A stretch of DNA of 64,000 nt from an uncultured Prevotellaceae bacterium (GCA_900315745.1 ONAG01000010.1:1-64000), one strand, 5' to 3'. Positions 16,644 to 24,665 are shown, counted from the stretch's first letter. Made by a program: numbers and translations. Notes: generated by a model not told the origin, from the letters alone.

Positions 16644-17102
16644 ATGAGAAAGTTTCGATGGAAAGACTTAGCAACATTGCCATTTGTTGTGTGCGTGGGA
16701 TTTCTCATGCTTATAGGTAAGCTGTGCCGCCTGACTTACGAGCAGATATCAGTTGTGTTCAACCTATGGCTGCAAGGTGCGGTGTTGACCTTGTCTGCCA
16801 TTTTGCCTGCGGCCATGTCGATTCTTCTGCTTTGCAGAGGCTTTTCCGTGTTGCGCTTGCTGTTGGCTTTTTTTCTTGTTCTTTATGCCATTCTCCATAT
16901 TTGGGCTTTCTTCTGGATGCTCGGTCATTATCACCTTCCTTTCGATAGGGCATTCTACCTGTGTGTGAAAGATTTGCAGGAGTTGGCAAGGAGATGGCAC
17001 ACCACCTATCAGATGGTCAATCTGTTGATTTTTGTCTTCGCCTTCCTGTTTCTGTTGGCTTTGAACATCGGTCTGAGTTATTGGATTTATACCATCCTAT
17101 GA
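16644..17102 (+). CDS. Hypothetical integral membrane protein
   Basis: 152 residues with four hydrophobic segments (about 14-34, 44-66, 72-95 and 124-150) and short polar loops. I recognise no family. It follows the acetylxylan esterase by 50 bp with no terminator seen between them, so the two may share a transcript. A membrane location is certain from composition; a function cannot be given. Confidence 0.6.
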   Translation: MRKFRWKDLATLPFVVCVGFLMLIGKLCRLTYEQISVVFNLWLQGAVLTLSAILPAAMSILLLCRGFSVLRLLLAFFLVLYAILHIWAFFWMLGHYHLPFDRAFYLCVKDLQELARRWHTTYQMVNLLIFVFAFLFLLALNIGLSYWIYTIL

Positions 17103-17510
17103 GCTTAGTTCTTGTAACATAATAGTCTTCTGATTATGTTATTTATTCTTAAATGTCGTTAAATCAGGGATTTACAAGGGTGTTGTTCACTCTCATCCCA
17201 CCTTTTTCCCGAACTTTGGGAAAAGTAAAACGGTTTTGAGCGGAATAAAAAGAACCGACATTTGATGCATTTTACTTGTTCAAAAATGGGGTAAAATGTC
17301 ATTAACCAGGTTTTAACATCCTTCACGCAGATATTTGGAAATAGCCATGTAAATTGGAGAACGGCTGATAAATTATCAAACTATTTTGAGAGTTGCACCA
17401 GGAATCCATAAATAGTTGGGTTTAATCTTATTCTTTTGGAATGAACTTCGTATATTTGGCCTCGGTAAAGAAATTAAGACTTCAAAATATAAAGGGAAGA
17501 GTTCAAATTG
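17103..17510 (+). promoter_or_regulatory. Gene-free stretch with Crp gene promoter and palindromic repeat copy
   Basis: No gene is seen in these 408 bases. A 20-bp repeat containing CAAACTATTTTGAGAG lies at 17376-17395 and recurs at 18140-18159 beyond the regulator gene. A -7 box, TATATTTG, is at 17451-17458. The remainder is AT-rich. Confidence 0.5.
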
Positions 17511-18107
17511 ATGACAGTGGGAGAAAAACACTTTAACACCTACAAGGAGGGACTCGATTTGCAGTTCCTGTACGACTATTGCATGGAGCATGGTGAAAGA
17601 AGGACGATGGAACGCGGCGAGACGTTGGAGGAGGCGGGAGAGCCGTCACGATGGATTGGCTATGTGGAACGGGGCTGCTTCAAGTATATGGTTCACAACG
17701 ACGAAGAGGGCAAGGACTACTGCACGGGATTCGTCTTTGAAGGCGAATTCGTGGCAGACTACCCCTATTGTCTGGATGGTGATAAGGCAGAGATTACCAT
17801 CGAGGCTGACATGCTCTGCGTGGTGCGAGTCATTGAGGGTGCGGAGCTGCAACGCATGTTTGACGAGGATATGGAACGGATGCGCATAGGAATGCAACTC
17901 ATGCAGAACCTCTTCAAGATGGTCTATGCTCGCGACCTTGACTATTACCGCTACTCCGCACGAGGACGTTACCGTCAGTTGCTCGAACGCTGTCCGCAGG
18001 TAGTACAGATGCTCTCGCTAAAAGACATCGCCTCGTTCCTCAACATCACCCCCACTTATCTCAGCAAGCTTCGCAAGGAAATAACGTTTGAGCGGAAAGA
18101 AGACTGA
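17511..18107 (+). CDS. Crp/Fnr-family transcriptional regulator
   Basis: 198 residues. The N-terminal ~120 residues form a cyclic-nucleotide-binding-type beta-roll (ERGETLEEAGEPSRWIGYVERGCFKYMVHNDEEGKDY, then FEGEFVADYP). A long helix precedes the C-terminal helix-turn-helix (LSLKDIASFLNITPTYLSKLRKEI). This matches the compact Crp/Fnr regulators typical of Bacteroidetes. The effector is unknown; no Cys cluster for an Fe-S centre is visible. The ATG at 17511 was chosen over the adjacent TTG. Matching 20-bp palindromic repeats flank the gene, and a strong terminator follows. Confidence 0.85.
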   Translation: MTVGEKHFNTYKEGLDLQFLYDYCMEHGERRTMERGETLEEAGEPSRWIGYVERGCFKYMVHNDEEGKDYCTGFVFEGEFVADYPYCLDGDKAEITIEADMLCVVRVIEGAELQRMFDEDMERMRIGMQLMQNLFKMVYARDLDYYRYSARGRYRQLLERCPQVVQMLSLKDIASFLNITPTYLSKLRKEITFERKED

Positions 18108-18139
18108 AGATCTTGACCCCATACATAATTGCGTTTTTC

Positions 18140-18159
18140 TCAAACTATTTTGAGAGTTG
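18140..18159 (+). repeat. Palindromic repeat, second copy (first at 17376-17395)
   Basis: Twenty bases are identical to 17376-17395. With two upstream bases this copy forms TCTCAAA-CTAT-TTTGAGA, a perfect 7-bp inverted repeat; the first copy has one mismatch. The copies bracket the Crp-family gene. Confidence 0.6.
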
Positions 18160-18201
18160 AACCCTCGGTTTCCGAATTCCGGATTTAACCGAGGGTTTTA
18201 T
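18160..18201 (+). terminator. Rho-independent terminator of the Crp-family gene
   Basis: AACCCTCGGTT (18160-18170) pairs perfectly with AACCGAGGGTT (18187-18197), with an inner TCCG/CGGA stem, followed by TTTTA. The stem is very stable. Confidence 0.8.
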
Positions 18202-18380
18202 CGTGCTTTATGTGTAACTTTGTCCATCATACAACGCTTTTTCTTATAGGCTATACGCGTTAATTAGTTCAACTGGATAATCATGGAAACACTATAATTC
18301 ATAAAGGTTAAATTCATAAAGGTTAATAAAGAATTCCGGGAATGAATCAAGGGGCGCAGTGATGCGATCCTTGATTTATG
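18202..18380 (+). other. Gene-free stretch with orphan promoter and small direct repeat
   Basis: An exact -7 box, TAACTTTG, lies at 18215-18222 with no gene directly behind it. TTCATAAAGGTTAA is duplicated in tandem near 18298-18324, and AATCAAGG/CCTTGATT forms a hairpin near 18346-18374 just outside the transposase element. The promoter may have belonged to DNA displaced by the element (inference). Confidence 0.35.
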
Positions 18381-18920
18381 TATCACGGGGACGGGGAAAT
18401 TGATACGTTTTTTCAATTTCCTTTTGTAGAATGAGAAAAAAGAATTAGATTTGCAAAGTAATTCGATCGTTATGGCAAGAAAGGCGAGAAGACATAGTAA
18501 TACCGGCATCTACCATGTCATGCTTCGTGGGATAGACCGACAGGATTTGTTTCATGAAGAATCAGATTACCTTTTCTTTTTGGAAAGGCTTCGTCTTCTT
18601 GCCCATCCTAAAAACGAAAAAAATGAACCTGTATCACCATTGTGTGACATCTACGCCTATTGCTTGATGACCAACCATGTTCATGTCATGCTCGCTACGA
18701 AGGAGAAGGAACTTCCTGATGTTGTCAAGCCTTTGGCAATATCTTATGCCCGTTACTACAACACCAAGTATTCCAGATGCGGGTATTTGGATAGGGACAA
18801 GATTCTCATTTCCTTTTTGCAAAAAGGAGCTGGAATCAGGAAACTGTCCAAACTTTCAGCGGTTGGCTTCAGCGTCATAAGAAGACTCAAAAACGTATCA
18901 AATTCCCCGTCCCCGTGATA
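18381..18920 (+). mobile_element. Non-autonomous REP-associated transposase element with ~32-bp terminal inverted repeats
   Basis: The left end, TATCACGGGGACGGGG onward (18381-18413), is the inverted complement of the right end (about 18888-18920, closing with CCCCGTCCCCGTGATA), with essentially one mismatch over 32 bases. Between the ends lies a Y1-type transposase reading frame that has lost its middle. Solo copies of the terminal core occur at 716 and 7555. The element is 540 bp and probably cannot move by itself. Confidence 0.75.
18472..18918 (+). pseudogene. REP-associated Y1 transposase (RAYT), internally deleted
   Basis: 148 residues against roughly 200-300 in full-length relatives. 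The start (ARRHSNTGIYHVMLRGIDRQDLF) and the HUH motif TNHVHVML (His69, His71) are intact, and SYARYYN follows at about 91-97. After RCGYL the region that normally contains the HLFQDRF and YIHQNPV motifs is missing. The frame jumps to a C-terminal helix-turn-helix (ISFLQKGAGIRKLSKLSAVG) that normally ends these proteins. The deletion left the frame open. The stop lies within the right terminal repeat. The catalytic fold is probably destroyed. Confidence 0.72.
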
Positions 18921-19031
18921 CGCGGTTGCTACATCACCTTGGGGTTGCCTAAGCAAAGGGTTAAGCCTGACCATGCAGAGCAATGTCCAAGATTTAGGAG
19001 CAAATAATAAAAAGGCACAATAAAAAACATT

Positions 19032-19688
19032 ATGGCATATAATTCTCGACATTCAATCTTTCTGCACAACAATGATAAGCAGAAACTATTGCTCCTCAAG
19101 TCCCTTCTTGATGAGGAGGACCTATGTTTCGTATTACAAAAAGAGACCGTCTATCAGTATGATGGGGAGCCTCTCACTGTTCTCTGTATTAGCGATATCA
19201 ATTGGAATTATGGTGACGGATACGTTTGGTACAACTTCGAGACCGACATGGAGCGAATCTCAGAAAAATTCAATCATCATTATCCCGACGATGTTATCTC
19301 TATTTATGTAAAAACAGAGGATGGTTTCGAGAATCTGTATGAATTCCATGATGGAGGGGTCAGAAATACAGATATCATTCACTATCAGGCGGAACTCAAC
19401 AAGGTCTGCGAAGAGTTAAACCAAAATGCTCCAGAAGCACCACTCCCACTATATGAAGTCATCGATATCTCCGACCATCCTACTGTCCTTTTCCATTATG
19501 GAGCATATACTTTCATCGGGTATAACATATTCGAAATCTACAGTGACTGCTGTCAGTATTTCAAGACCGAAATCCCTATTGGCAGCCCCATTCGAAACTA
19601 TGACCACACCCCGTTCAGAATCAAAGCCCTGCAGATTCTCTACAATAACCTACTGGAGAGACGAAAAACTGGAAATTTAAGGAGGTAA
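19032..19688 (+). CDS. Hypothetical protein
   Basis: 218 residues, no family recognised. It has no signal peptide or membrane span and is acidic, with regular alternation of beta strands and helices. Segments such as YDGEPLTVLCISDINWNYGDGYVWYNF and LFHYGAYTFIGYNIFEIY suggest an alpha/beta protein. It lies directly downstream of the transposase element and upstream of a convergent XRE regulator. Codon usage and length support a real gene; nothing in context indicates its function. Confidence 0.6.
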   Translation: MAYNSRHSIFLHNNDKQKLLLLKSLLDEEDLCFVLQKETVYQYDGEPLTVLCISDINWNYGDGYVWYNFETDMERISEKFNHHYPDDVISIYVKTEDGFENLYEFHDGGVRNTDIIHYQAELNKVCEELNQNAPEAPLPLYEVIDISDHPTVLFHYGAYTFIGYNIFEIYSDCCQYFKTEIPIGSPIRNYDHTPFRIKALQILYNNLLERRKTGNLRR

Positions 19689-19791
19689 CAGACAAAAGTG
19701 TTAAATACTAATACCCCTGCCTACGTGTTCCCGTGGTGTTCCGGGATCTTGCAAAACCTTGTTGAGATTTTTCATCAACCCCCATTTGTCA

Positions 19792-20085
19792 TCACTTCCC
19801 TGATTTGATGACTTTCTGAACATAGCGGATGGCATCACTTTTGACATCGTCTTCATTCTCCAGAACGTCAAGAACCTTGTCCGCCAACCAGACGGTCAGC
19901 AGCTCCTTTTCGTCCACACCGAAGACCTTTGCCATAATAGGTATCTGGCTACGTTTTGCCTTCCGCTCACCTCGTTCTATCTTGCTGTACATCGGCGTGT
20001 CGATTTCCAATGCCACACAAAGATGGCGCTGGAAAAGTCCATGCTCTTCCCTGAGCATTTTTATCTTTTGTCCAAATACATTCAT
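19792..20085 (-). CDS. XRE-family helix-turn-helix regulator
   Basis: 97 residues. The N-terminal ~65 residues are an HTH_3 domain: FGQKIKMLREEHGLFQRHLC, then a recognition helix in EIDTPMYSKIERGERKAKRSQIP. The C-terminal part is helical and acidic. It sits downstream of the AlbA_2 gene on the same strand, about 97 bp from that gene's stop. Two direct repeats with a 21-bp period begin exactly at its start codon and are good candidates for its own operator. The regulated genes are unknown. Confidence 0.82.
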   Translation of the reverse strand: MNVFGQKIKMLREEHGLFQRHLCVALEIDTPMYSKIERGERKAKRSQIPIMAKVFGVDEKELLTVWLADKVLDVLENEDDVKSDAIRYVQKVIKSGK

Positions 20086-20149
20086 TTTTTCTACGAACCT
20101 TTGCCGTTTTTCTACGAATCATCAGAATGCTGTTTTGTCAGAATCTGAC
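20086..20149 (-). promoter_or_regulatory. Direct repeats and palindrome upstream of the XRE gene
   Basis: TTTTTCTACGAA occurs at 20086-20097 and 20107-20118, a 21-bp period (two helical turns). A perfect 13-bp palindrome, GTCAGAATCTGAC, lies at 20137-20149. Its half-site recurs in the operator-like palindrome at 21881-21906 in front of the AlbA_2 gene. This looks like operator DNA for one of the two neighbouring regulators. Confidence 0.5.
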
Positions 20150-20181
20150 GGCAATCTTTTACGTTATCATCAGTGAGCCAC

Positions 20182-21819
20182 CTATATTTCATTAATGATT
20201 TCCCAAGAGCCTCCTTTATTGGGACCAACCCTTCGGATAACACCATTTTCACGTAATGTTCTAATACGCTTTTCAACAGCACGAGAAGAAACCCCCAGTT
20301 GCATAGCAATTTCGGCAGCTGTCACCTTTGCATCTACCTTAATTGCACCAAGAATAGCCTGTATTAAATCTTGAGGTTTTTCCGAACTTTCTTCCGAACT
20401 TGCACCGATTTCTTCCGAACTTCCGGTGTTTTCTTCCGAACTTTCACCAATTTCTTCCGAACTTTCTTCCGAACCTAAACCATTTTTCTCCGAACCTGTG
20501 CCTATTTTCTCCGAACCTATAGGTTGCTCATCTTCACGAGCAACAAGTTGATTGTTGCAAAGAGGATGCACGGGAATATGGATGAGAAACGCAAGGCGTT
20601 CCTCGGTTGTTTCTAAAGTAGCACGAGGAGAGCCATTGTCTGAGAGTTTCTCTTGAATGGTAGGCACACCTGTTGATCTTCCTTCTGTAAGTTCCAATTC
20701 TTTGAGGAAATCACCAAGGCGACGGTTTCGATAACGTCTGCTTTTTAGGTATTCACCCTTCTCTATGGCAGACATGGGGATGCTACGATCGGGGCCTGGA
20801 CAATTCAATATGTCTATCCCATTTGGTTCCACCGTTATCTCAACTGGTTCATATTGGGTGTGGTCTCTGTGGTACAGGCTATTTACAACAGCCTCTTCCA
20901 AAGCATCGTAAGGATAGTTCCAGAATCGATTGGCCTCAGCCCTATCCTTCACTTTTTGTACCGTCTCATATAGAACATTGGCACGCAGGAAATCCATCGT
21001 TTGCTTAATCAACTGAGGGATGCTGCCGTAGAAAATGGTCTCGCTGAAGTTGTTCGGGTCTTTCATTCTTCCTTTCGGGAAGATGACGACATCCACACGC
21101 AGATAGCGGAAGAACTTCTCTGGATGTTCACAAAACATCATCGCCGCCACATTCCTGAGCATGCGGTTTTCAGATGGCCCGACAAACAAGTCCATCTGCT
21201 CCAGGATCTCTTCCAAGGGTTTCTTATAAAGGTCTTCTGCTAACTTACTGCCCACCTTCACCAAATACTCACGTAAGAGTAATGTGGAGATATCCTCCAA
21301 TTTGATGTCAGGATTCCCTCTCTCATCAAAAGGCACACGACTAGCGAGTTCTCGCAGTTCGTCCAGCACATCATCCTTGGCGATGATGCTGCTCGTGCCA
21401 CTTCTAATGTAGAAGTACTCCTTCGATGACTTTGAAGTGACATTTTCGGGTACTGAATACGGGCGGTTGATGCCTGCCGGGCACCATATAATCAGCACCT
21501 GTTTACCATCCACCTCCTCCACACTTGTCCTCGGCAAATAATATGGATAAATCTTGTTGTTGTACCTCACCATCTCCTGAAGGATACCGTCAATTTTTTC
21601 GATAGGCACACCCTCCACAGGACGTCTCGCCATACCCGTTTCATCATCAGTATCCACACCGACGAGGATATATCCACCGCCAAGATCCTCAAAATCGTTG
21701 GCGAAGGCACACACGCTATGGTATATGCTTGCCGGATTCCAACCTTTCTTGAACTCAATCCGGTTAGACTCTATCTTCTGTTTGTTCAGCAGGTCTTTTA
21801 TGTTTATTGCCAGTGCCAT
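20182..21819 (-). CDS. AlbA_2-domain putative DNA-binding / ATP-binding protein with SSEE repeats
   Basis: 545 residues. The N-terminal AlbA_2 (Schlafen-like) domain covers about 15-140 (RIEFKKGWNPASIYHSVCAFANDF, GGGYILVGVD). A GHKL-type helical/ATP-binding region (ALEEAVVNSLYHRDH, then GRSTGVPTIQEKL) lies around 305-410. An unusual low-complexity stretch of GSEK and SSEE repeats spans about 435-482, and a C-terminal winged helix (VSSRAVEKRIRTLRENGVIRRVG) follows. Family members are transcriptional regulators or defence-associated proteins; the role here is unknown. The SSEE linker is encoded by TTCCGAACTT-type repeats and may vary in length. Confidence 0.8.
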   Translation of the reverse strand: MALAINIKDLLNKQKIESNRIEFKKGWNPASIYHSVCAFANDFEDLGGGYILVGVDTDDETGMARRPVEGVPIEKIDGILQEMVRYNNKIYPYYLPRTSVEEVDGKQVLIIWCPAGINRPYSVPENVTSKSSKEYFYIRSGTSSIIAKDDVLDELRELASRVPFDERGNPDIKLEDISTLLLREYLVKVGSKLAEDLYKKPLEEILEQMDLFVGPSENRMLRNVAAMMFCEHPEKFFRYLRVDVVIFPKGRMKDPNNFSETIFYGSIPQLIKQTMDFLRANVLYETVQKVKDRAEANRFWNYPYDALEEAVVNSLYHRDHTQYEPVEITVEPNGIDILNCPGPDRSIPMSAIEKGEYLKSRRYRNRRLGDFLKELELTEGRSTGVPTIQEKLSDNGSPRATLETTEERLAFLIHIPVHPLCNNQLVAREDEQPIGSEKIGTGSEKNGLGSEESSEEIGESSEENTGSSEEIGASSEESSEKPQDLIQAILGAIKVDAKVTAAEIAMQLGVSSRAVEKRIRTLRENGVIRRVGPNKGGSWEIINEI

Positions 21820-21880
21820 ATTGTTTGCTGAGTTTCAGACTGATGTCATTAGGTGATTTATAATGATTGCTCATTTTTCA

Positions 21881-21914
21881 TAGTCTGATTTGTCAAAATC
21901 TGACTACAAAGATA
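21881..21914 (-). promoter_or_regulatory. AlbA_2 gene promoter with overlapping operator-like palindrome
   Basis: The minus-strand -7 box TATCTTTG occupies 21914-21907. Directly adjoining it, TAGTCTGATTT (21881-21891) and AAATCTGACTA (21896-21906) form an 11-bp inverted repeat with one mismatch. The repeat would cover the transcription start, as a repressor site does. Confidence 0.55.
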
Positions 21915-21974
21915 CAAATAAATCCATAAAATGCATATAACAAATGTGAAAAAACTGCCAAAAAAGAACTGTTG

Positions 21975-22397
21975 ATGCAGATGTCTCGAGAACGCATCAT
22001 CAGCAGAATGAGCAGACATGGCGGTCGTTGTTGGTTGCATGTCACCATCGAGGGAAACAATGGATATGTCACCAAACCCATTTCCAGCAGGGAGGAGGCG
22101 ATGTACGAACGCGGTGAGATTACGAAGGAACAACTCATCGCCAAGCATTTCACCGACGAGATTGACCGTGCTTGCTGTCGGAGATGGCTGGGGATGAAAG
22201 GTGCCGCTCTGGAGCGGGAGTTGGAGAAGACTATGAATACGCTGTTCTTCCAACTGCCTCATATCATCTTCCCCCAAAAGTTGCTCACTGCTCCCGGTGG
22301 CTCCCGTGATAGCGAGAACTTCAACCTCCGCCACAAGAGCCGAGATGAGATAATCCGGGTAATGATTGATGAAGGGTATAACATGAAGCTGTCGTAA
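21975..22397 (+). CDS. Hypothetical protein
   Basis: 140 residues, no family recognised. It is a basic, helix-rich protein with a Cys pair (RACCRRWLGMKG) and an N-terminal segment MSRERIISRMSRHGGRCWLHVTIEGNN. No signal peptide is seen. It is transcribed divergently from the AlbA_2 gene, only ~150 bp apart, and is followed by a clear terminator, which supports it over the overlapping antisense frame. The ATG at 21981 is an equally possible start. Function is unknown. Confidence 0.5.
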   Translation: MQMSRERIISRMSRHGGRCWLHVTIEGNNGYVTKPISSREEAMYERGEITKEQLIAKHFTDEIDRACCRRWLGMKGAALERELEKTMNTLFFQLPHIIFPQKLLTAPGGSRDSENFNLRHKSRDEIIRVMIDEGYNMKLS

Positions 22398-22415
22398 TAC
22401 GGAATCTACACAATG

Positions 22416-22453
22416 ACATCGGGCAAATAATCCCATTCGCCCGATGTTATTTT
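22416..22453 (+). terminator. Rho-independent terminator
   Basis: ACATCGGGC (22416-22424) and GCCCGATGT (22439-22447) form a perfect 9-bp stem followed by TATTTTA. Confidence 0.75.
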
Positions 22454-22562
22454 ATAGCAAAAGAAATATTCATAAGTAAGAAAAATGTTAAAAAGAGGAT
22501 ACCCATGCTACCATCTGCCAGTTTTCTTATCTATATTAATACACAAATTCGAAGAAAAAATG

Positions 22563-22570
22563 TATATTTG
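22563..22570 (+). promoter_or_regulatory. Promoter -7 box
   Basis: TATATTTG matches TAnnTTTG, 64 bp upstream of the small zinc-ribbon-like gene. Confidence 0.45.
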
Positions 22571-22634
22571 CTTGCGAATTGTGCGTGATACGATTTTACT
22601 TGTATGATAATTCAATCAATGATAATCTTCAATC

Positions 22635-22907
22635 ATGGGAAAGGAAAAAGACAAAGCCTTATACATGCGGAGGTATCCCAAACTCAATAAATGGATTAAC
22701 GAGTGTTGGCTATGCCATTGTCAAGGATATGACAGGTCTATTGTTGAAAGTCCGAATAACGAACAAACGATAGCTGCTCGCCATGTCAAGAGTTTTTTCC
22801 AGCCTTTGGATTTAAATGATGATGGGTTATGTGAAGTGTGTTCGCGTTTGTACAAGAATCATTCATCTGATGATGAGGAATATGATGGCGATGAAAGTGA
22901 GTTTTAG
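22635..22907 (+). CDS. Small protein with two CxxC motifs
   Basis: 90 residues. CWLCHCQGYD and CEVCSRLYKN give two CxxC knuckles about 43 residues apart, consistent with a zinc ribbon. The opening MGKEKDKALYMRRYPKLNKWINEC is basic and the C-terminus is strongly acidic (SSDDEEYDGDESEF). It resembles short uncharacterised Bacteroidales proteins. There is no export signal. It lies just before a decayed TonB-domain fragment and an intact TonB-like gene; a functional link is not evident. Confidence 0.6.
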   Translation: MGKEKDKALYMRRYPKLNKWINECWLCHCQGYDRSIVESPNNEQTIAARHVKSFFQPLDLNDDGLCEVCSRLYKNHSSDDEEYDGDESEF

Positions 22908-22911
22908 GGAA

Positions 22912-23043
22912 AAAGTCGACAAGGAACTCGATGCCGAGGCATTGCGCGTGGTCGGTCTCATGCCCAAATGGATACCCGCAAAAGAGAAAGGAAAAAACAA
23001 GAAATCCAAATTCAACTTGCCCATTTTGATAAAAAGCCAATGA
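22912..23043 (+). pseudogene. TonB C-terminal domain fragment
   Basis: The frame encodes ELDAEALRVVGLMPKWIPAKE and a final FNLPILIKSQ, matching the last ~40 residues of a TonB_C domain and closely resembling LLDAEALRVVKLMPKWEPG in the intact gene that follows. Everything upstream (signal or anchor, Pro-rich spacer, first half of the domain) is absent. Its TGA overlaps the ATG of the intact gene (ATGA). It reads as the 3' end of a lost tandem copy. Confidence 0.65.
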
Positions 23044-23753
23044 AAAGAGGAAAAAGAATATGCAATACCCTCAAGGAGGTGCGCATGCGGGTGGCAAAAG
23101 CCAACGACATCAGATATGCACCCACGGAATGCCACCATGAGGGTGACTGCGCCGGCACCTGCCCGAAATGCGAGGCCGAGGTGCGATGGCTCGAACAACA
23201 GTTGCAGCTGCGCCGACAACTGGGCAAGGCCGTAGCCGTTGTGGGTGTGAGCGTGGGGCTGGCCGCCCTGACAGCATGTAACAATAAAACACCCACAACG
23301 GAATCTGATCGCGACACTTTGTCAATAGAAAGCCAAACCGCCGGCTTCTTGGATATGGTCCCCGACACATTATCAGTGGGAAGCGAAATAGCCGAAACTG
23401 ATATTTTAGATTATGCAGAACATCATCCCTCCTTCCCTGGCGGTCAGCAAGCCCTCCTTGATTTTTTGCGTCAAAACGTGAATTATCCCGAGCAAGCTAA
23501 GAAAGACAGCATTGAAGGACGGGTGGTGGTTGGCTTTGTCATAGATACCGACGGCAGCATCACCGACCCAAAAATTGTGAGAAGTGTCCATCCTCTCCTC
23601 GATGCCGAAGCACTACGGGTGGTGAAGCTTATGCCCAAATGGGAACCAGGCTCTGAAAATGGCACCCCTGTCAAAGTGAAATACAACCTCCCCATCTCGT
23701 TCAAGATAGGCGAGCCATCTTCTCTCCCTACCGATAACTCAAAAGACAACTGA
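23040..23753 (+). CDS. TonB-domain protein with N-terminal Cys-rich region
   Basis: 237 residues. Residues ~20-45 carry a Cys cluster (ECHHEGDCAGTCPKCEAEVRW) resembling a zinc knuckle. A hydrophobic segment with a possible lipobox (GVSVGLAALTAC) follows, then a polar spacer, and a TonB_C domain at about 125-225 (FPGGQQALLDFLRQNVNYPEQAKKDS, EGRVVVGFVIDTDGSI, LPISFKIG). Bacteroidetes have many such TonB-like proteins; whether this one energises a receptor or acts elsewhere is open. It overlaps the TonB fragment by 4 bp, and the next lipoprotein starts 3 bp after its stop. Confidence 0.75.
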   Translation: MKRGKRICNTLKEVRMRVAKANDIRYAPTECHHEGDCAGTCPKCEAEVRWLEQQLQLRRQLGKAVAVVGVSVGLAALTACNNKTPTTESDRDTLSIESQTAGFLDMVPDTLSVGSEIAETDILDYAEHHPSFPGGQQALLDFLRQNVNYPEQAKKDSIEGRVVVGFVIDTDGSITDPKIVRSVHPLLDAEALRVVKLMPKWEPGSENGTPVKVKYNLPISFKIGEPSSLPTDNSKDN

Positions 23754-23756
23754 GGC

Positions 23757-24665
23757 ATGAAGACCATGATGAAAAGAGGAAAGATATTCAACACAATACC
23801 ATTAGCAATGGCGAAAATATTCATGTCGCTGTTTACCATTCTCCCAACATTAATGGCTTGCAGTGAAGTCCCACCAGCTTGCCCTGGTCTTTTGGAACAG
23901 CTCGACACCTATATCAGCCAAAATGACTGCAAGACATATGGCATCTATATCACAAACGAAGAAGGCATAACGTATATTGATATCACAGGAAACCATCTTT
24001 ACAACAAGGTCTTGACCGACGGCTATTTTTTCAGAAACGGCAAATTGGTGACCTATTCGTTCATCGACAACAAGTCACAGGACAACTTCATTTATCGAAA
24101 AAACACGGAACCATTCACGGGAGACATCAAGGGGTATGATAGTTTTGACCCTTATTCAAAAGAGGTTGCTAATGCAGAGCCACCTCTACCTATACATCTG
24201 GTGGCTTTGTCGGGCGATAGCATCTTGCCTAAGGATGTCGCCCATATAAAAGGGCAACGAAAACATCCTGCACTTGACGATAATGTTGTAAAGCACAAGG
24301 CGTTTAACGATTCTATCAACTCTTTCATCAATACGACAACAGGCCATATGACCATGCTGAGAATAGCCAAGAAAGATAGTGTCTTTTGCTATACGATTCG
24401 TTCACAAAACACTTATTGCAAAGAGCATACAAGAGGCTATTTCCTCCGCAACGGCCATCCTGTTGTAATTTATTTAAACGAAAACAATATGGATTTGGAC
24501 ATATCTCCAATCATTGATGTTAGTGAATTGAAATCATGCGATGACGGTATAGAGAACTACAGGGATTATCCTGACTTCTTCTTCTTTTTTAATTGGGGAT
24601 ATAGAATAGTAGGTGACAGAATTGAGATAATGCCAAGAGAAGAAAACAATCCTCCTGTATTATAA
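23757..24665 (+). CDS. Hypothetical lipoprotein with internal duplication
   Basis: 302 residues. The N-terminal signal ends in LMACSEV, a plausible lipobox after an extended basic start. Two halves resemble each other: YGIYITNEEGITYIDITG ... GYFFRNGKLVTYSFIDN and FCYTIRSQ ... RGYFLRNGHPVVIYLNEN, suggesting a duplicated beta-rich domain. No family is recognised. It starts 3 bp after the TonB-domain gene, so the two are cotranscribed. A membrane-anchored periplasmic or surface location is likely. Confidence 0.6.
   Translation: MKTMMKRGKIFNTIPLAMAKIFMSLFTILPTLMACSEVPPACPGLLEQLDTYISQNDCKTYGIYITNEEGITYIDITGNHLYNKVLTDGYFFRNGKLVTYSFIDNKSQDNFIYRKNTEPFTGDIKGYDSFDPYSKEVANAEPPLPIHLVALSGDSILPKDVAHIKGQRKHPALDDNVVKHKAFNDSINSFINTTTGHMTMLRIAKKDSVFCYTIRSQNTYCKEHTRGYFLRNGHPVVIYLNENNMDLDISPIIDVSELKSCDDGIENYRDYPDFFFFFNWGYRIVGDRIEIMPREENNPPVL

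Noticed and set aside
20379-20525. A CRISPR-like array suggested by repeated TTCCGAACTT strings
   Set aside because: The repeats are short, irregularly spaced and in frame within the AlbA_2 gene, and encode SSEE units.
21858-22436. A minus-strand open frame of 192 codons opposite the 140-residue hypothetical gene
   Set aside because: It extends through the AlbA_2 promoter and operator region and through a terminator placed for the plus-strand gene, so the plus frame was preferred.
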